Shown: positions 1 through 9,604, numbered from the stretch's first letter. The stretch: 64,000 bases of DNA from JAPPFW01 sp965231815 (GCA_965231815.1 OZ246890.1:310001-374000); one strand, 5' to 3'. Notes: generated by a model from the letters alone, not told the origin. Made by a program: numbers and translations.

Positions 1-810
1 GTACATCCTCCCGTCCTCCACCGTGGCGAAGGCCCTGAGAAGAGCATCGGTATAGGGGTTGGCCGGAGCGCCGGTAACCGATCCGGTCGGCCCGCTCTCC
101 ATAACCCGACCGGCGTACAGGACCGTTGTCCGCTCGCATGTCCGGCGAGCTACCGCAATATCGTGGGTGATCAGCAGGAGCGAAGCCCCCTGGTTCGAGA
201 CCTGCTCTACCACCAACTCCAGCACCTGCTGCTGGAGGGTCGCGTCGAGGCCTGTAGTGGGTTCGTCGGCGATCAGCAGGTCCGGTCGGCACGAGAGGGC
301 CATGGCTAGGGCGGCCCGCTGGGCCATACCGCCCGAGTACTGGTGCACGTAGTCACCGGCCCTACGGCGAGCGTCCGGGATGCCCATCTGGTCCAGCAGG
401 TCTATCGCCCTCTGCCGGCTTTCCCGCCGACCCGCCTCGGTGTGCACCCGGATTACTTCGGCAATCTGACCCCCGACAGTTAGGACCGGGTTCAGCGAGG
501 CCCGCGGATTCTGGAACATGATGGCTATCCGCCGACCTCTCAGCTCGCGCAGGCGGCGCTCACCGACACCCACGAGTTCCTCTCCATCGAGCCTGATCGA
601 CCCGCTCATTATCTCGGCGCCCTTGGGGAGCATGCCGATCACGGCCGCGGCGGTGAGGCTCTTGCCGGAACCCGATTCCCCCACCAAGGACATGCGGGTC
701 GCACTGGGCACCTCCAAGTCCACACCCTGTAACGGCAGCGATGCCATGCCTCCTCCGGTACCGGAGAAACCCACCGTCAGGTTCCGCACGTCGAGCAGGG
801 GCGTCGTCAT
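1..810 (-). CDS. Peptide/nickel-type ABC transporter ATP-binding protein (DppD/OppD family), 3' end cut by window
   Basis: The reading frame is open from the ATG at 810 to the window edge, giving 270 codons with no stop. It energises an oligopeptide-type importer at the cytoplasmic face of the membrane. Visible motifs are Walker A GESGSGKS (residues 44-51), Q-loop Q100, signature SGGMA (159-163), Walker B LLIADEPT (178-185) and switch His216. These are the normal order and spacing of an ABC ATPase, and the NPRASLNP stretch after the Q-loop is typical of the Dpp/Opp group. The start overlaps the stop of the preceding permease as ATGA, so the two are translationally coupled. OppD-type proteins are about 330 residues, so roughly 60 C-terminal residues lie outside the window. 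The substrate cannot be read from the sequence. The operon suggests a compound processed by the hydantoinase-like enzyme. Confidence 0.93.
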   Translation of the reverse strand, partial: MTTPLLDVRNLTVGFSGTGGGMASLPLQGVDLEVPSATRMSLVGESGSGKSLTAAAVIGMLPKGAEIMSGSIRLDGEELVGVGERRLRELRGRRIAIMFQNPRASLNPVLTVGGQIAEVIRVHTEAGRRESRQRAIDLLDQMGIPDARRRAGDYVHQYSGGMAQRAALAMALSCRPDLLIADEPTTGLDATLQQQVLELVVEQVSNQGASLLLITHDIAVARRTCERTTVLYAGRVMESGPTGSVTGAPANPYTDALLRAFATVEDGRMY

Positions 811-1649
811 GACCCGTGCCTGATCTCGTCGGATAGATAGTTGAGGGTCAGAACGGTGGCCAGTATGGCCAGCCCCGGGAAGAGGGAAATCCACCACTGC
901 CCGTAGTACATGTATTGGGTGCCATCCCGCACCATGGCGCCCCATTCGGCGGTCGGGAGCTTGACACCGAGCCCGACGAAGCTCAACGCCGCCAGAATCT
1001 GGATCGCCCACGCCACGTTCACCGAGAACTGGGCGAACACGATCTCCGACACGTTGGGCAGGATGTGGCGTCGGAGGATGGCGGCCTGGCTCTTGCCCGC
1101 GCACCGCGCCGCCAGCACGAAGTCCGAGTCGACCAGGGGCTTCACCGCGCTCCGGGTGAGGCGAAGATAGACGGGAACGTTCACCATGGCGATGACCACG
1201 ATCAGGATGGGGATGCTGGGACCCAGGGCGGCCACGATCCCGAGGGCCAGCAACAGGGTGGGGAAGGCTTGGAATGACTCCGAGACTCGCAACAGCAGCG
1301 CGTCAAAGACACCTCCCCGGTAGGCGCCCAGGGCACCCAGGGGCATCCCGACGACGACCGCCAGCGCAGCCGCGATCAGACCCACCCAGAGATCGAGGCG
1401 GGCGGCGTGAACCACCCGGGCGAAGATATCCCTGCCGAACTGGTCGGTCCCGAACCAGAACTCGACGGAAGGGGCGGCCAGCGTGTCACCCAGGAAGCCC
1501 AGCGGGTCCCTCACGAGAAAGGGCCCGACTAGCGCGACCAGCGCGATGATCGCCATGGACAGATAGGCCGGAGTCCGGAGCGTCACGCGAACCACCCTTC
1601 CCAAACGGCTTCGCGTGGGAGTCTCGCGGGCCGCAGCGCGGGAGGTCAT
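807..1649 (-). CDS. ABC transporter permease (DppC/OppC family)
   Basis: A 280-residue inner-membrane permease, normal length for DppC. After a charged N-terminus it has a first membrane segment near residues 28-48, then the periplasmic segment containing FWFGTDQFGRDIFARVV, which is the classic DppC/OppC signature. The binding-protein-dependent transport domain follows (about residues 85-270), with the ATPase-contact region near LAARCAGKSQAAILRRHILPN. It sits between the DppB-type permease, with which it overlaps by 4 bp at 1646-1649, and the ATPase, also a 4-bp overlap. The three are almost certainly co-translated subunits of one importer. The family is certain; the transported substrate is not. 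Confidence 0.93.
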   Translation of the reverse strand: MTSRAAARETPTRSRLGRVVRVTLRTPAYLSMAIIALVALVGPFLVRDPLGFLGDTLAAPSVEFWFGTDQFGRDIFARVVHAARLDLWVGLIAAALAVVVGMPLGALGAYRGGVFDALLLRVSESFQAFPTLLLALGIVAALGPSIPILIVVIAMVNVPVYLRLTRSAVKPLVDSDFVLAARCAGKSQAAILRRHILPNVSEIVFAQFSVNVAWAIQILAALSFVGLGVKLPTAEWGAMVRDGTQYMYYGQWWISLFPGLAILATVLTLNYLSDEIRHGS

Positions 1650-2653
1650 GTCCTGGTCCTCGGGTCGATCACGAAGTGCAGGATGTCCATCACCAGGTAC
1701 ACCACCAGGTATGAGAGAGCGCTCAGCAGTACGGCGGCGAGGACCGGGGCGAAGTCGGATTCGCTGATGGAGTCGATGGCGTACTTGCCGATGCCGGGTC
1801 GGGCGAACACGAACTCGACGAGTACCGTACCGCCCAGCAGGTAGCCGTACATGATCGCCCCCATCGTGGACACGGGAAGCAGCACGTTGGGGAGGGCGTG
1901 GCGGAGCACGATGGATCGTTCCGGCACGCCCAGCGCCCGGGCGGACCGGATGTGGTGGGAGGCCATCGTCTTGCGCATGAACCCGCGAGTGACCCTTACC
2001 AGGGGCGCTCCCACCGTCACCGCCAGCGTCGCCGCGGGCAGTATCATCTGCACCGCGGCGGCTCTGAACGCCTCCCGGTCACCGGCCAGGATGGCGTCGA
2101 CGGTGTACAGGCCGGTCGTGTGGGGCGGGACGTCCCCGAGCGTCCGTCCGAGCGCCGGGGGGGCCCATTCCAGCGTTGCGAAGAACACCAGCAGGAGAAT
2201 CATGCCGAGGAAGAACTCGGGAATCGATACTCCGAAGCCCGATATTGCGTTGGCCAGGCGATCGGAGAAGGAACGCCTCCGCAACGCCGAAACGATCCCC
2301 AGGGGAACCGACCAGGCCAGAGCCAGGATCAGGGCCGCGCTGCCGAGCTCGATGGTAGCCGGCCAGCGGGCCCCGATGTCGGTCGTGACCGGATTGCGCG
2401 TCCGCCAGCTGTCGCCGAGATCACCCGACAGCAGCTGCCGGACGTACCGGAAGTACTGCTCATGGATCGGGAGGTCAAGGCCGAGTCGCTCGGTGACGGC
2501 CGCCACCGTGGATTCGTCGGCCATGACTCCCACGATCATGTAAGCGGGGTTACCCGGTAGCACCCTAGTCACCACGAAGGCGACCAATGACACGCCGAAC
2601 AGCGCCACCAGCATGTAGGCCAGCCGGCGGAGCACGTAGACGGCTAGATGCAT
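1646..2653 (-). CDS. ABC transporter permease (DppB/OppB family)
   Basis: A 335-residue inner-membrane permease. The N-terminus (LRRLAYMLVALFGVSLVAFV) is the hallmark first membrane helix of DppB/GsiC proteins. It is followed by the ERLGLDLPIHEQYFRYV and GDLGDSW elements found in this family, then the transport domain with about five further helices and the coupling segment ARALGVPERSIVLRHALPN. It pairs with the DppC-type permease downstream. The binding-protein gene ends about 50 bases upstream (stop at 2701), so it belongs to the same transcript. Confidence 0.93.
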   Translation of the reverse strand: MHLAVYVLRRLAYMLVALFGVSLVAFVVTRVLPGNPAYMIVGVMADESTVAAVTERLGLDLPIHEQYFRYVRQLLSGDLGDSWRTRNPVTTDIGARWPATIELGSAALILALAWSVPLGIVSALRRRSFSDRLANAISGFGVSIPEFFLGMILLLVFFATLEWAPPALGRTLGDVPPHTTGLYTVDAILAGDREAFRAAAVQMILPAATLAVTVGAPLVRVTRGFMRKTMASHHIRSARALGVPERSIVLRHALPNVLLPVSTMGAIMYGYLLGGTVLVEFVFARPGIGKYAIDSISESDFAPVLAAVLLSALSYLVVYLVMDILHFVIDPRTRT

Positions 2654-2700
2654 ACCGAGTTCCCGGTTTGGTTAATCCTGCTCGTGATCTCCTCGCTCGA

Positions 2701-4446
2701 TCAGCCCGCCGGGCTCAGGTCGGCGAAGCGCGGAATCGCATTGGGATACAGGACGAATCCGTCCACATCCTCACGCATGGCGAACTTGAAGTCCGGCTGC
2801 GCCAGGAAGACCCATGGAGCGTCCGCGGAGATCAGCCGCTGGGCTTCCTCGAAGATGGACCTGCGGGCGTCGGGGTCCTGCTCGGCCCAACCGTCCGTGA
2901 TGATCTCATCCACACGGGCGTTGGAGTAGTCGGCGTAGTTACCGAACACTCCTGACTCCAGGGTCAGGGACAGCTGGTAGTTCGGGTCGTCGATCCAGGC
3001 CAGCAATTCGTCTACGAACATCTGTAGCTGCTTGCCCACCTTGCGCTCCGCGAACACGGGGGACTGGAGGGTCTCGATCTCGATATCCATACCGATCTCA
3101 CGCAGGGCCGCCTGGACGCGGACTGCGATCAGCTGGTGCTCGGCCTTGGCGGAATCGATCGACAGCGTGACCGTACCGCCGTCGTAACCGCTGGAACCGA
3201 GAAGCTCCTGCGCCCTGGCTACGTCCTGTGTGTATCCGACCTCGGCGCCCAGCGACACCGCCGAGCCGTTGGGAATGGCCCCGTGAAGCCGGCGGGCGTC
3301 GCCCTTGTAGACGTTCTCCAGGATGTCGTCATAGTCGACGCCGTAGGAAACCGCTTGGCGGACCGCCACATCGTCGAAGGGCGCGATCGAGTTGTTCATA
3401 CCGATATAGGCCATGTTCTTGGAAGGCGCCCGAACGACATTCACGCCCTCGGATCCGTCCAGAGCGTTGAACTCCTCCGTCCCGAGACCGACCGCCAAGT
3501 CGATAACCCCGGCCCTCAGGAGCTGGACCCGCTCGGCGGGTGACGGGATGATCTTCCAGACGATCCGGTCATAGGCGGGCCTGCCGCCCCAGTAGTTATC
3601 CCTGGCCTCGAACACGACCTCCTCGTCGGGAGACCGGCTGACCAAGCGGTAAGGACCGCTGGGGTTGTCGGCGTTGCGCGCCATGTACTCGGTCGCCCAC
3701 GGGTCGTCATCAGTGGCGTTGGCTGCCACTACGGCCGGGTCAACCGCCGCCGAACTGGACATGTAGAAGGACTGCATGACCATCGGGCTGCGCCGATCAG
3801 ACACCAGCTCCAGGGTGTACTCGTCGATGACGGTGGGGGGCTGGGTCACGAAGGCGATGTTGGTGAGCAACCATGCGCCGCCGCCGGGAGTGTTGAGGTT
3901 GCGGTCGATCATGAACCGGACGGTCTCCGCGTTGATGGGAGTTCCGTCATCGAAGGTCATGCCTTCCCGTACCTTGATGGTGTAGGTCAGGCCGTCATCA
4001 TGCTCCACCCACGACTCGAAGTAGCGGGGCAGCAAGTTGTCGGCGTCCCCCACCATGGCGCCGTTCTGCTCGACGATGGGGTGGATCACCGGAACGTCGT
4101 AAACCATTAGCAAGGCCTCGTGGGCGCGGATGAAGTTGGCGCAGCACGGGTCGAGAGTTTCGATGTCGCCGGGGACTCCGATGGTGAGAACGCTCTCCTC
4201 CATCATGTCTTCCTCCGGCATCGCCTCGGGCTCCTCTTCCGGCATCGCCTCAGGTTCATCCTCGGTCATCGCCTCGGGTTCTTCGTCCTGCATCGCGGCG
4301 GTGGTTGTCACCTCGGCCGGGGCGGTGGTGGGATCGGGAGTGCTTTCTGGTTCGGGCTCGTCCGACCCGCAGGCCGAGACGACCATGGCCAGCACGGCAA
4401 GGACCGCCAAGAGGCGGGTTCGCCAGGCCGATCTTGTTTTTAACAT
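2701..4446 (-). CDS. Peptide/nickel-type ABC transporter substrate-binding lipoprotein (SBP family 5)
   Basis: Captures the substrate outside the membrane and delivers it to the DppB/DppC-type permeases. The start chosen is the ATG at 4446, preceded by GAGGAGG at good spacing; longer readings have no such site. Residues 1-26 form a lipoprotein signal ending in the lipobox VSAC. A low-complexity linker follows with an eight-residue period (variants of EPEAMPEE), encoded by roughly 24-bp DNA repeats at about 4195-4290. The family 5 solute-binding fold comes next, with TIKVREGMTFDDGTPINAETV early and VRQAVSYGVDYDDIL in the middle. Total length is 581 residues, normal for the family plus linker. 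The gene lies about 70 bases downstream of the racemase gene and precedes the permeases. Confidence 0.92.
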   Translation of the reverse strand: MLKTRSAWRTRLLAVLAVLAMVVSACGSDEPEPESTPDPTTAPAEVTTTAAMQDEEPEAMTEDEPEAMPEEEPEAMPEEDMMEESVLTIGVPGDIETLDPCCANFIRAHEALLMVYDVPVIHPIVEQNGAMVGDADNLLPRYFESWVEHDDGLTYTIKVREGMTFDDGTPINAETVRFMIDRNLNTPGGGAWLLTNIAFVTQPPTVIDEYTLELVSDRRSPMVMQSFYMSSSAAVDPAVVAANATDDDPWATEYMARNADNPSGPYRLVSRSPDEEVVFEARDNYWGGRPAYDRIVWKIIPSPAERVQLLRAGVIDLAVGLGTEEFNALDGSEGVNVVRAPSKNMAYIGMNNSIAPFDDVAVRQAVSYGVDYDDILENVYKGDARRLHGAIPNGSAVSLGAEVGYTQDVARAQELLGSSGYDGGTVTLSIDSAKAEHQLIAVRVQAALREIGMDIEIETLQSPVFAERKVGKQLQMFVDELLAWIDDPNYQLSLTLESGVFGNYADYSNARVDEIITDGWAEQDPDARRSIFEEAQRLISADAPWVFLAQPDFKFAMREDVDGFVLYPNAIPRFADLSPAG

Positions 4447-4516
4447 GTACTTACCTCCTCGTAGGCAATAGGTTTCGGACGGTCGTGGCCGGGATCGGCC
4501 AAGACAATGGAGAACT

Positions 4517-5257
4517 TTATCTCCCTGCTCTCGCCAGCATCTCCGCATACAGGAGTGGGGTGACGAGCGGATCGAGAATCCGCACCGGGACGGTGGCCTT
4601 GATGGGGTCCAAAAGACCTGACCACAGCGTGCAGGCGAAGAACAGGACGGTGGCGTCGTGATCTCTCCAGGCCCTTTCCGACGCCTCCAGAGCGGAACCC
4701 CGAGCCGAGGCGGCCATGTCCGCCCGAACCGCTTTCCGCAGACCGGCCGGATCCTCCGCCAGGAGCCGGGTCACCTCCTCCGCCGGGGGGTGCCCGCTGG
4801 GGGCGGAGAACACTCCGGCAAAGGCCGAGGCGCCACCATATCGATGAACCAAGCGGCGCACCCAGTTGGCGTTCTGGGGAAGGTTCTCACCCTCCCCGCT
4901 CTCGATGCGAGGAGCGACGACCCCCAGCCGACCGAAGGCTCGGCCGGTAGCTATAGCGGCTTCCATAGGCGCGGTCACCGGAATGCTCACCAGATCCTTG
5001 GCATCCTCCAGTCCGGGATCGGCGGCACAGGCGATCACCGCCGCGTCGAACCCGTCCTGCTCCGCCTTCTCTACCTCGGCCAGTAGCTGATTCATGAAAA
5101 GGGAAGTAGCGGGAAGGAAGGCCGTCGGAGGGACACCCGTACCGGCCAGAGAGCGCACCTCGACCTTGGTGTCCGGCGGAACGGCCGGGGCGACCGCCTC
5201 CTCCACCATCGGGTTATAAACGTCGACCCCCATAGGGTTAATGATCAGGATTTTCAT
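4517..5257 (-). CDS. Aspartate/glutamate/hydantoin racemase family protein
   Basis: A 246-residue cofactor-independent racemase-fold protein. The N-terminus MKILIINPMG and the two conserved cysteine regions, AVIACAADPGLED near residue 70 and LFFACTLWSGL near residue 205, match the catalytic pair of the Asp/Glu/hydantoin racemase family. In known hydantoin pathways such enzymes interconvert D and L 5-substituted hydantoins. Its start overlaps the stop of the hydantoinase-like gene by 4 bp (5254-5257), so they are translated together. Adjacency to HyuA supports a hydantoin or related cyclic-imide role, but an amino-acid racemase role cannot be excluded. Confidence 0.85.
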   Translation of the reverse strand: MKILIINPMGVDVYNPMVEEAVAPAVPPDTKVEVRSLAGTGVPPTAFLPATSLFMNQLLAEVEKAEQDGFDAAVIACAADPGLEDAKDLVSIPVTAPMEAAIATGRAFGRLGVVAPRIESGEGENLPQNANWVRRLVHRYGGASAFAGVFSAPSGHPPAEEVTRLLAEDPAGLRKAVRADMAASARGSALEASERAWRDHDATVLFFACTLWSGLLDPIKATVPVRILDPLVTPLLYAEMLARAGR

Positions 5258-7398
5258 GGTTCTCGAACTCCCGAAGCTCGCTTACTTGTGTTCATATGTT
5301 CGCTCGCCTTCCCGACTGCTCGGAGATAACTACGAATGGAAGGTCTCCGACGAAAGCGCTCGGCAGGGGCATGCGGGTCCCTTCGGGCCAGCACCAGATG
5401 GCCGTGCTGGGACACTTTGGCTGTCCAATCCGGAGGTACCAGAGTGGTGCAGGCATCTTCCAGAATAATGGCCGGCCCGTCAATCCCGACCTTGCTCGGC
5501 AGGCCCGAACGGTGGTACACCGCGCTCTCGTACCAGGCGCCCCCGAACCAGGTGCGCTCGGTGGCCGACGGAGGGGGCGCTTCGCCTGCCGGGATCGACC
5601 GGGAACGAGGACGGGTCATAGCCCCGTAGGCGGCCATCCGGAGGTTCACGAACTCTACGGATTCACCCGGATTGCTGTGTCCGTAGCGGACGTTGTGCGC
5701 CTCCGCGAACTGCTCCGGTATGCCCTCGATGAGGGTGTCGACGCCGCGGCTGGTATCGAGAGGTAGCGTGACGGTGTACTCCTGGCCGGAATACCGGAGA
5801 TCGGCCGACGGCTCCATCGCTATCGCCTGATCGTCGAAGCCATCCTCCTTCACCATCAGGCGGGCTCGCTCCTCCAGATCAGCCAGAGCCGCCTCCAAGT
5901 CGTCCTCGGTGAGATCCGCTGCCCGGACATAGAAACTCTGAACGGCGTCATGGCGGGTGTCGGTCTGCAACATTCCGTAGGCCGAGAGAACCCCCGGGTT
6001 TACCGGTACGATCACCGTGTCGAGGTCGAGTTCGTCAGCGAGCGAAGCGGCGTGGAGAGGTCCGGCGCCCCCGAAGGCCACCAGGGTGAAATCGCGGGGA
6101 TCGATTCCTCGCATGATCGTTATCTCCCTGATGGCGTTGGCCATCGTGGCGTCGGCCACCGCCAGCATTCCCGCCGCCAGCTCCAGACGATCCATGTCGA
6201 GGCTTGCGGCTACCCCGGACAGGGCTAGGGCGGCGGCCTTCCTGTCCAGGGCGATCCCACCGGCCAACCTGGTTATGCCGGGAATCCGCCCGAGATAGAG
6301 ATTGGCGTCGGTGATGGTCGGTTCGACGCCACCGGAGCCATAGCAGGCCGGACCGGGAACGGCTCCTGCCGACCGCGGACCCACCCGCAGCCCACCTCCG
6401 GTTGTATGGCCGACACTGCCACCTCCGGCGCCGATCGTATGGATAGCGACTGTCGGCGCCAGCACCGGGTGGCGCTGTAACTCGGATTCGAGCTCCACAT
6501 CTGCCCGCCCGTCTACTACCAGGCTCATATCGAAGGAGGTTCCCCCCATGTCTACACAGATCAAGCGGCCGGCGTCGGTCTCCTGCCGAAGGTCCTCGGC
6601 AACCGACAGGCAGGCAATCGTGCCGCCGACCGGGCCGGAAAATAAGGTCTGGATTGGTTTGCGCCGAGCCGACGAGGCGGACATGACTCCACCATTGGAT
6701 TGCATAACCCGCAACGACCCCCGCATGCCTCGCTCGGCGGTCCGCTGTTCCAACTCCGCCAGGTAGTCCTCCACTATCGGGGCTACATAGGCGGCGATCG
6801 CGGTGGTGCTAGTCCTCTCGTACTCACGCCACTCCGGGGCCACGTCGGACGAGCAGACCACGGATAGCGATCGATCCATCCGTCTCAGCAGGTTGGCGAC
6901 CTGCTGCTCGTGGATCGGGTTGGCATACGAGTGAAGAAAACAAATGGCCACCGCCTCATAGTTCTGCGCCAGATGCTCTCCGAGCTCGACCATCACCTCC
7001 TCGTCGATGGTGGTCAGGACCGCTCCATCCGCCCCGATTCGCTCGTCCACCTCGTAGATAGACCGTCGGGGCACCAAGGGGGTGGGTGGACGGTAACGAA
7101 CGTTGTACATGTCAGGACGGTTGGCCCTACCCAGCTCGTAGACATCACGGAACCCCCGGGTAGTAAGAAGAGCCACCCGGGCGCCGCGCCGTTCGAGGAA
7201 GGCGTTCAGGCCCGCGGTGGTGCCGTTGGTCATGGAATCGAGACATCGCCAGTCGATGTCAAGCTGGTCGAGGGCCGCTAGGACACCCTCGTAGAGTCGT
7301 TGAGGGGTGGTCAACGCCTTGGCGGTGCGGGCGCGACCGTCGTCGTCGATCGTCACCGCGTCCGTGAACGTTCCTCCGATATCTACAGCAACCCGCAA
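5254..7398 (-). CDS. Hydantoinase/oxoprolinase family protein, A subunit (HyuA-like)
   Basis: A 714-residue cytosolic enzyme of the family that does ATP-dependent ring opening of 5-oxoproline, N-methylhydantoin or related compounds, or carboxylates acetone or acetophenone. It opens with the hydantoinase A N-terminal domain (VAVDIGGTFTDAV, residues 3-15). The actin-like ATPase domain has ICVDMGGTSFDMSLV (about 290) and TIGAGGGSVGH (about 325). A C-terminal domain contains DLRYSGQEYTVTLPL (about 563). The start is TTG at 7398, preceded by GAGGGA about seven bases upstream; no in-frame ATG gives a better N-terminus. The usual partner, a HyuB (hydantoinase B) subunit, is not in the window, which is unusual. 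The gene leads an operon with the racemase and probably the peptide-type ABC importer. Confidence 0.9.
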   Translation of the reverse strand: MRVAVDIGGTFTDAVTIDDDGRARTAKALTTPQRLYEGVLAALDQLDIDWRCLDSMTNGTTAGLNAFLERRGARVALLTTRGFRDVYELGRANRPDMYNVRYRPPTPLVPRRSIYEVDERIGADGAVLTTIDEEVMVELGEHLAQNYEAVAICFLHSYANPIHEQQVANLLRRMDRSLSVVCSSDVAPEWREYERTSTTAIAAYVAPIVEDYLAELEQRTAERGMRGSLRVMQSNGGVMSASSARRKPIQTLFSGPVGGTIACLSVAEDLRQETDAGRLICVDMGGTSFDMSLVVDGRADVELESELQRHPVLAPTVAIHTIGAGGGSVGHTTGGGLRVGPRSAGAVPGPACYGSGGVEPTITDANLYLGRIPGITRLAGGIALDRKAAALALSGVAASLDMDRLELAAGMLAVADATMANAIREITIMRGIDPRDFTLVAFGGAGPLHAASLADELDLDTVIVPVNPGVLSAYGMLQTDTRHDAVQSFYVRAADLTEDDLEAALADLEERARLMVKEDGFDDQAIAMEPSADLRYSGQEYTVTLPLDTSRGVDTLIEGIPEQFAEAHNVRYGHSNPGESVEFVNLRMAAYGAMTRPRSRSIPAGEAPPPSATERTWFGGAWYESAVYHRSGLPSKVGIDGPAIILEDACTTLVPPDWTAKVSQHGHLVLARRDPHAPAERFRRRPSIRSYLRAVGKASEHMNTSKRASGVREP

Positions 7399-7546
7399 TG
7401 TACTTTCCCTCAGACTCAGACACGTACCTTATTAGAGCCACGGAGATCGAAGGGCCGGAATACTTCTGAACCGGAAACGTTTCCACTCAACACCGGAAGA
7501 GCACGGCGCCCCAAACTCCCGCAGCAACGTTAGGTAACCGCATAGG

Positions 7547-8692
7547 TTGATGCAACCTGGGCGGCAGGCGGACCAACGGCTAGCCTCTGGTCGGATGGTT
7601 CGGCAAGGCGAAACAGGCAACACCCCGCCTTCGCCCGACCTGCGCGGAGCGCCCAAGGTACTACTGCACGACCATCTCGACGGCGGTCTCCGTCCCGCCA
7701 CCATCATCGATCTCGCCGTCTCCGGCGGGTTCCGGGACCTTCCCACCCATGACCCCGATGCCCTGGCGACCCTTATCCGAGCAGGGGCCCGACGGCGGAG
7801 CTTGGAGCTCTACCTGGACATGTTCCGCTATACAGCCGGGGTCATGCAGACGACCGACGCCTTGTATCGGGTGGCGGCCGAGTGCGCGCAAGATCTGGCC
7901 GCCGACGGGGTGGTTTATGCGGAGGTGCGCTTCGCTCCCGAGCTTCACACCGCCGGGGGACTGGTCTTCGACGAGATCCTGGGGGCGGTGACGGCCGGAG
8001 TCCGCGACGGCAGCCGCGATCACGACATATGTATCGGAACCATCGCCACCGCTATGAGGAACGGGACGCGCAGCCTGGAGGTGGCCGAAGCCGCTCTGCG
8101 ATACCGGGATCGAGGGGTGGTGGGTTTCGACCTCGCCGGACCGGAGGCCGGATACCCGCCCGCTCAACACTTGGCCGCGTTCGATCTGCTCGACCGGCGC
8201 AACTTCCCCTTCACCATCCACGCCGGAGAGGCAGACGGTCTCCCTTCTATCCGGGAGGCGGTTCATCTATGCGGCGCCCATCGGATAGGCCACGGATTAC
8301 GCATCGTCGACGATCTCGGCCCGGACGGCGTGGTAGGAACTCTCGCCTCCTACGTTCGCGACCGCGCCATCCCGCTGGAACTGTGCCCTACCTCCAACGT
8401 ACACATCGGGGCGGTTCCGGCTGTTTCAGCCCACCCGGTCGGACTGCTTCTCGATATGGGCTTCCGGGTGACAGTCAACACCGATAACCGCCTCATGAGC
8501 GGAACTTCGCTCACCCGAGAGTTGGAGCGATGCGCGGCTGCCTTCGGATGGTCGTGGGACCACCTACGGCAGTTGGCGGTGAATGGTATGAAAGCGGCCT
8601 TCCTGCCAACCGACCAGAAGCAAGAACTCATCAAACAGGTATTAGACCCCTGGTACGACTCGCGGATCGGGAAGGCCCTCCTAACCGGTTAA
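7547..8692 (+). CDS. add: Adenosine deaminase family protein
   Basis: Deaminates adenosine (or a close purine analogue) to inosine in purine salvage. Zinc and substrate motifs appear in order: HDHLDGG near residue 43 (family HxHxDG), HAGEADGLPSIREAV (zinc His plus catalytic Glu), HRIGHGLRI, LELCPTSNV, and VTVNTDNRLMSGTSLTREL, which carries the late Asp. At 381 residues, or 365 from the alternative ATG at 7595, it fits the family. Neither start has a strong ribosome-binding site, so the first 16 residues are uncertain. It diverges from the hyuA-like gene across about 150 bases that must hold both promoters. It converges with panB, overlapping it by 12 bases. Confidence 0.9.
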   Translation: MMQPGRQADQRLASGRMVRQGETGNTPPSPDLRGAPKVLLHDHLDGGLRPATIIDLAVSGGFRDLPTHDPDALATLIRAGARRRSLELYLDMFRYTAGVMQTTDALYRVAAECAQDLAADGVVYAEVRFAPELHTAGGLVFDEILGAVTAGVRDGSRDHDICIGTIATAMRNGTRSLEVAEAALRYRDRGVVGFDLAGPEAGYPPAQHLAAFDLLDRRNFPFTIHAGEADGLPSIREAVHLCGAHRIGHGLRIVDDLGPDGVVGTLASYVRDRAIPLELCPTSNVHIGAVPAVSAHPVGLLLDMGFRVTVNTDNRLMSGTSLTRELERCAAAFGWSWDHLRQLAVNGMKAAFLPTDQKQELIKQVLDPWYDSRIGKALLTG

Positions 8693-9604
8693 CGCCCGAA
8701 GCTCCCGACCACCGGCCTGCGGGGCCGGATCGTGATATTCGGAACGAAGCAGTTCAGCAACCGATCGGGTCATCTGGTATGACTCGGCATCGCCGGGAAA
8801 ACTCCCACTCCGTACATCGGAGATCCACTCGGCCAAGGCTCGCTCGGATCGATCGGCAAGATCAGCGTACCGCCTCACGAACTTCGGGTAGTGACCGAAG
8901 TTGAACCCGAGCAGGTCGTGCATGACCAGCACCTGGCCGTCGGTATGGACACCGGCGCCGATCCCGATGGTGGGAACCTTCACCTGTTCGGTGATGACCT
9001 GCGCCAGGTCGACCGGGACCCCCTCCAGCACCAAGGCGAACACGCCCGCATCTTCCAACGCCTTGGCGTCGCTCACCAGTCGGCGGGCATCGTCCAGACC
9101 CCGACCCATCACCTTGTAACCGCCCATCGCATGGATGGATTGCGGGGTCAGCCCGATGTGTCCCATCACAGGGATCTCCGCCGAGAGAATCTTGCGGATC
9201 ATCTCCGTCCGCTCGGCCCCTCCTTCGAGTTTGACCGCTTCGGCGCCTCCTTCCCGGATCAGGCGAGCCGCGTTACGAAGGGTTTCCTCAGGACTGATGT
9301 GAAAGCTCATCCAGGGCATATCGCCGATCAGCAGCGCCTTGGGTTTGGAACGGGCCACCGCCGCGGTGTGGTGGATCATGTCCTCGATGGTGACCTCGTT
9401 GGTGGTCTCGTAGCCGAGGACCACCCCGGCCAACGAATCACCCACCAAGATCATGTCTACTCCCGCCAGGTCCGCCACCATACCGGTCGGGTAGTCGTAG
9501 GCGGTCACCATCGTTATCTTCTCGCCGCTCTTGCGAGCCCGTACAACGGGAGCGGTCACCTTCCTGCGGACGGCAGGTCCTCCATTGGACATCGGTTTCG
9601 ACAT
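8681..9604 (-). CDS. panB: 3-methyl-2-oxobutanoate hydroxymethyltransferase (ketopantoate hydroxymethyltransferase)
   Basis: Transfers a hydroxymethyl group from methylenetetrahydrofolate to 2-oxoisovalerate, the first committed step of pantothenate/CoA synthesis. A TIM-barrel protein of 307 residues; E. coli PanB is 264, and the surplus is mainly at the N-terminus. Diagnostic blocks: MVTAYDYPTGMVADLAGVD, ILVGDSLAGVVLGYETT (metal-binding Asp), EGGAEAVKLEGG, PVMGHIGLTPQS, and PTIGIGAGVHTDGQVLVMHD near the C-terminus. An internal ATG five codons in (MSNGG) is a possible alternative start. No panC or panD is nearby, so it stands alone. Confidence 0.95.
   Translation of the reverse strand: MSKPMSNGGPAVRRKVTAPVVRARKSGEKITMVTAYDYPTGMVADLAGVDMILVGDSLAGVVLGYETTNEVTIEDMIHHTAAVARSKPKALLIGDMPWMSFHISPEETLRNAARLIREGGAEAVKLEGGAERTEMIRKILSAEIPVMGHIGLTPQSIHAMGGYKVMGRGLDDARRLVSDAKALEDAGVFALVLEGVPVDLAQVITEQVKVPTIGIGAGVHTDGQVLVMHDLLGFNFGHYPKFVRRYADLADRSERALAEWISDVRSGSFPGDAESYQMTRSVAELLRSEYHDPAPQAGGRELRALTG

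Noticed and set aside
1898..2560. Long open frame on the plus strand opposite the DppB permease
   Set aside because: Arg/Gly/Pro-rich shadow of a certain gene on the other strand; no motif or ribosome-binding site.
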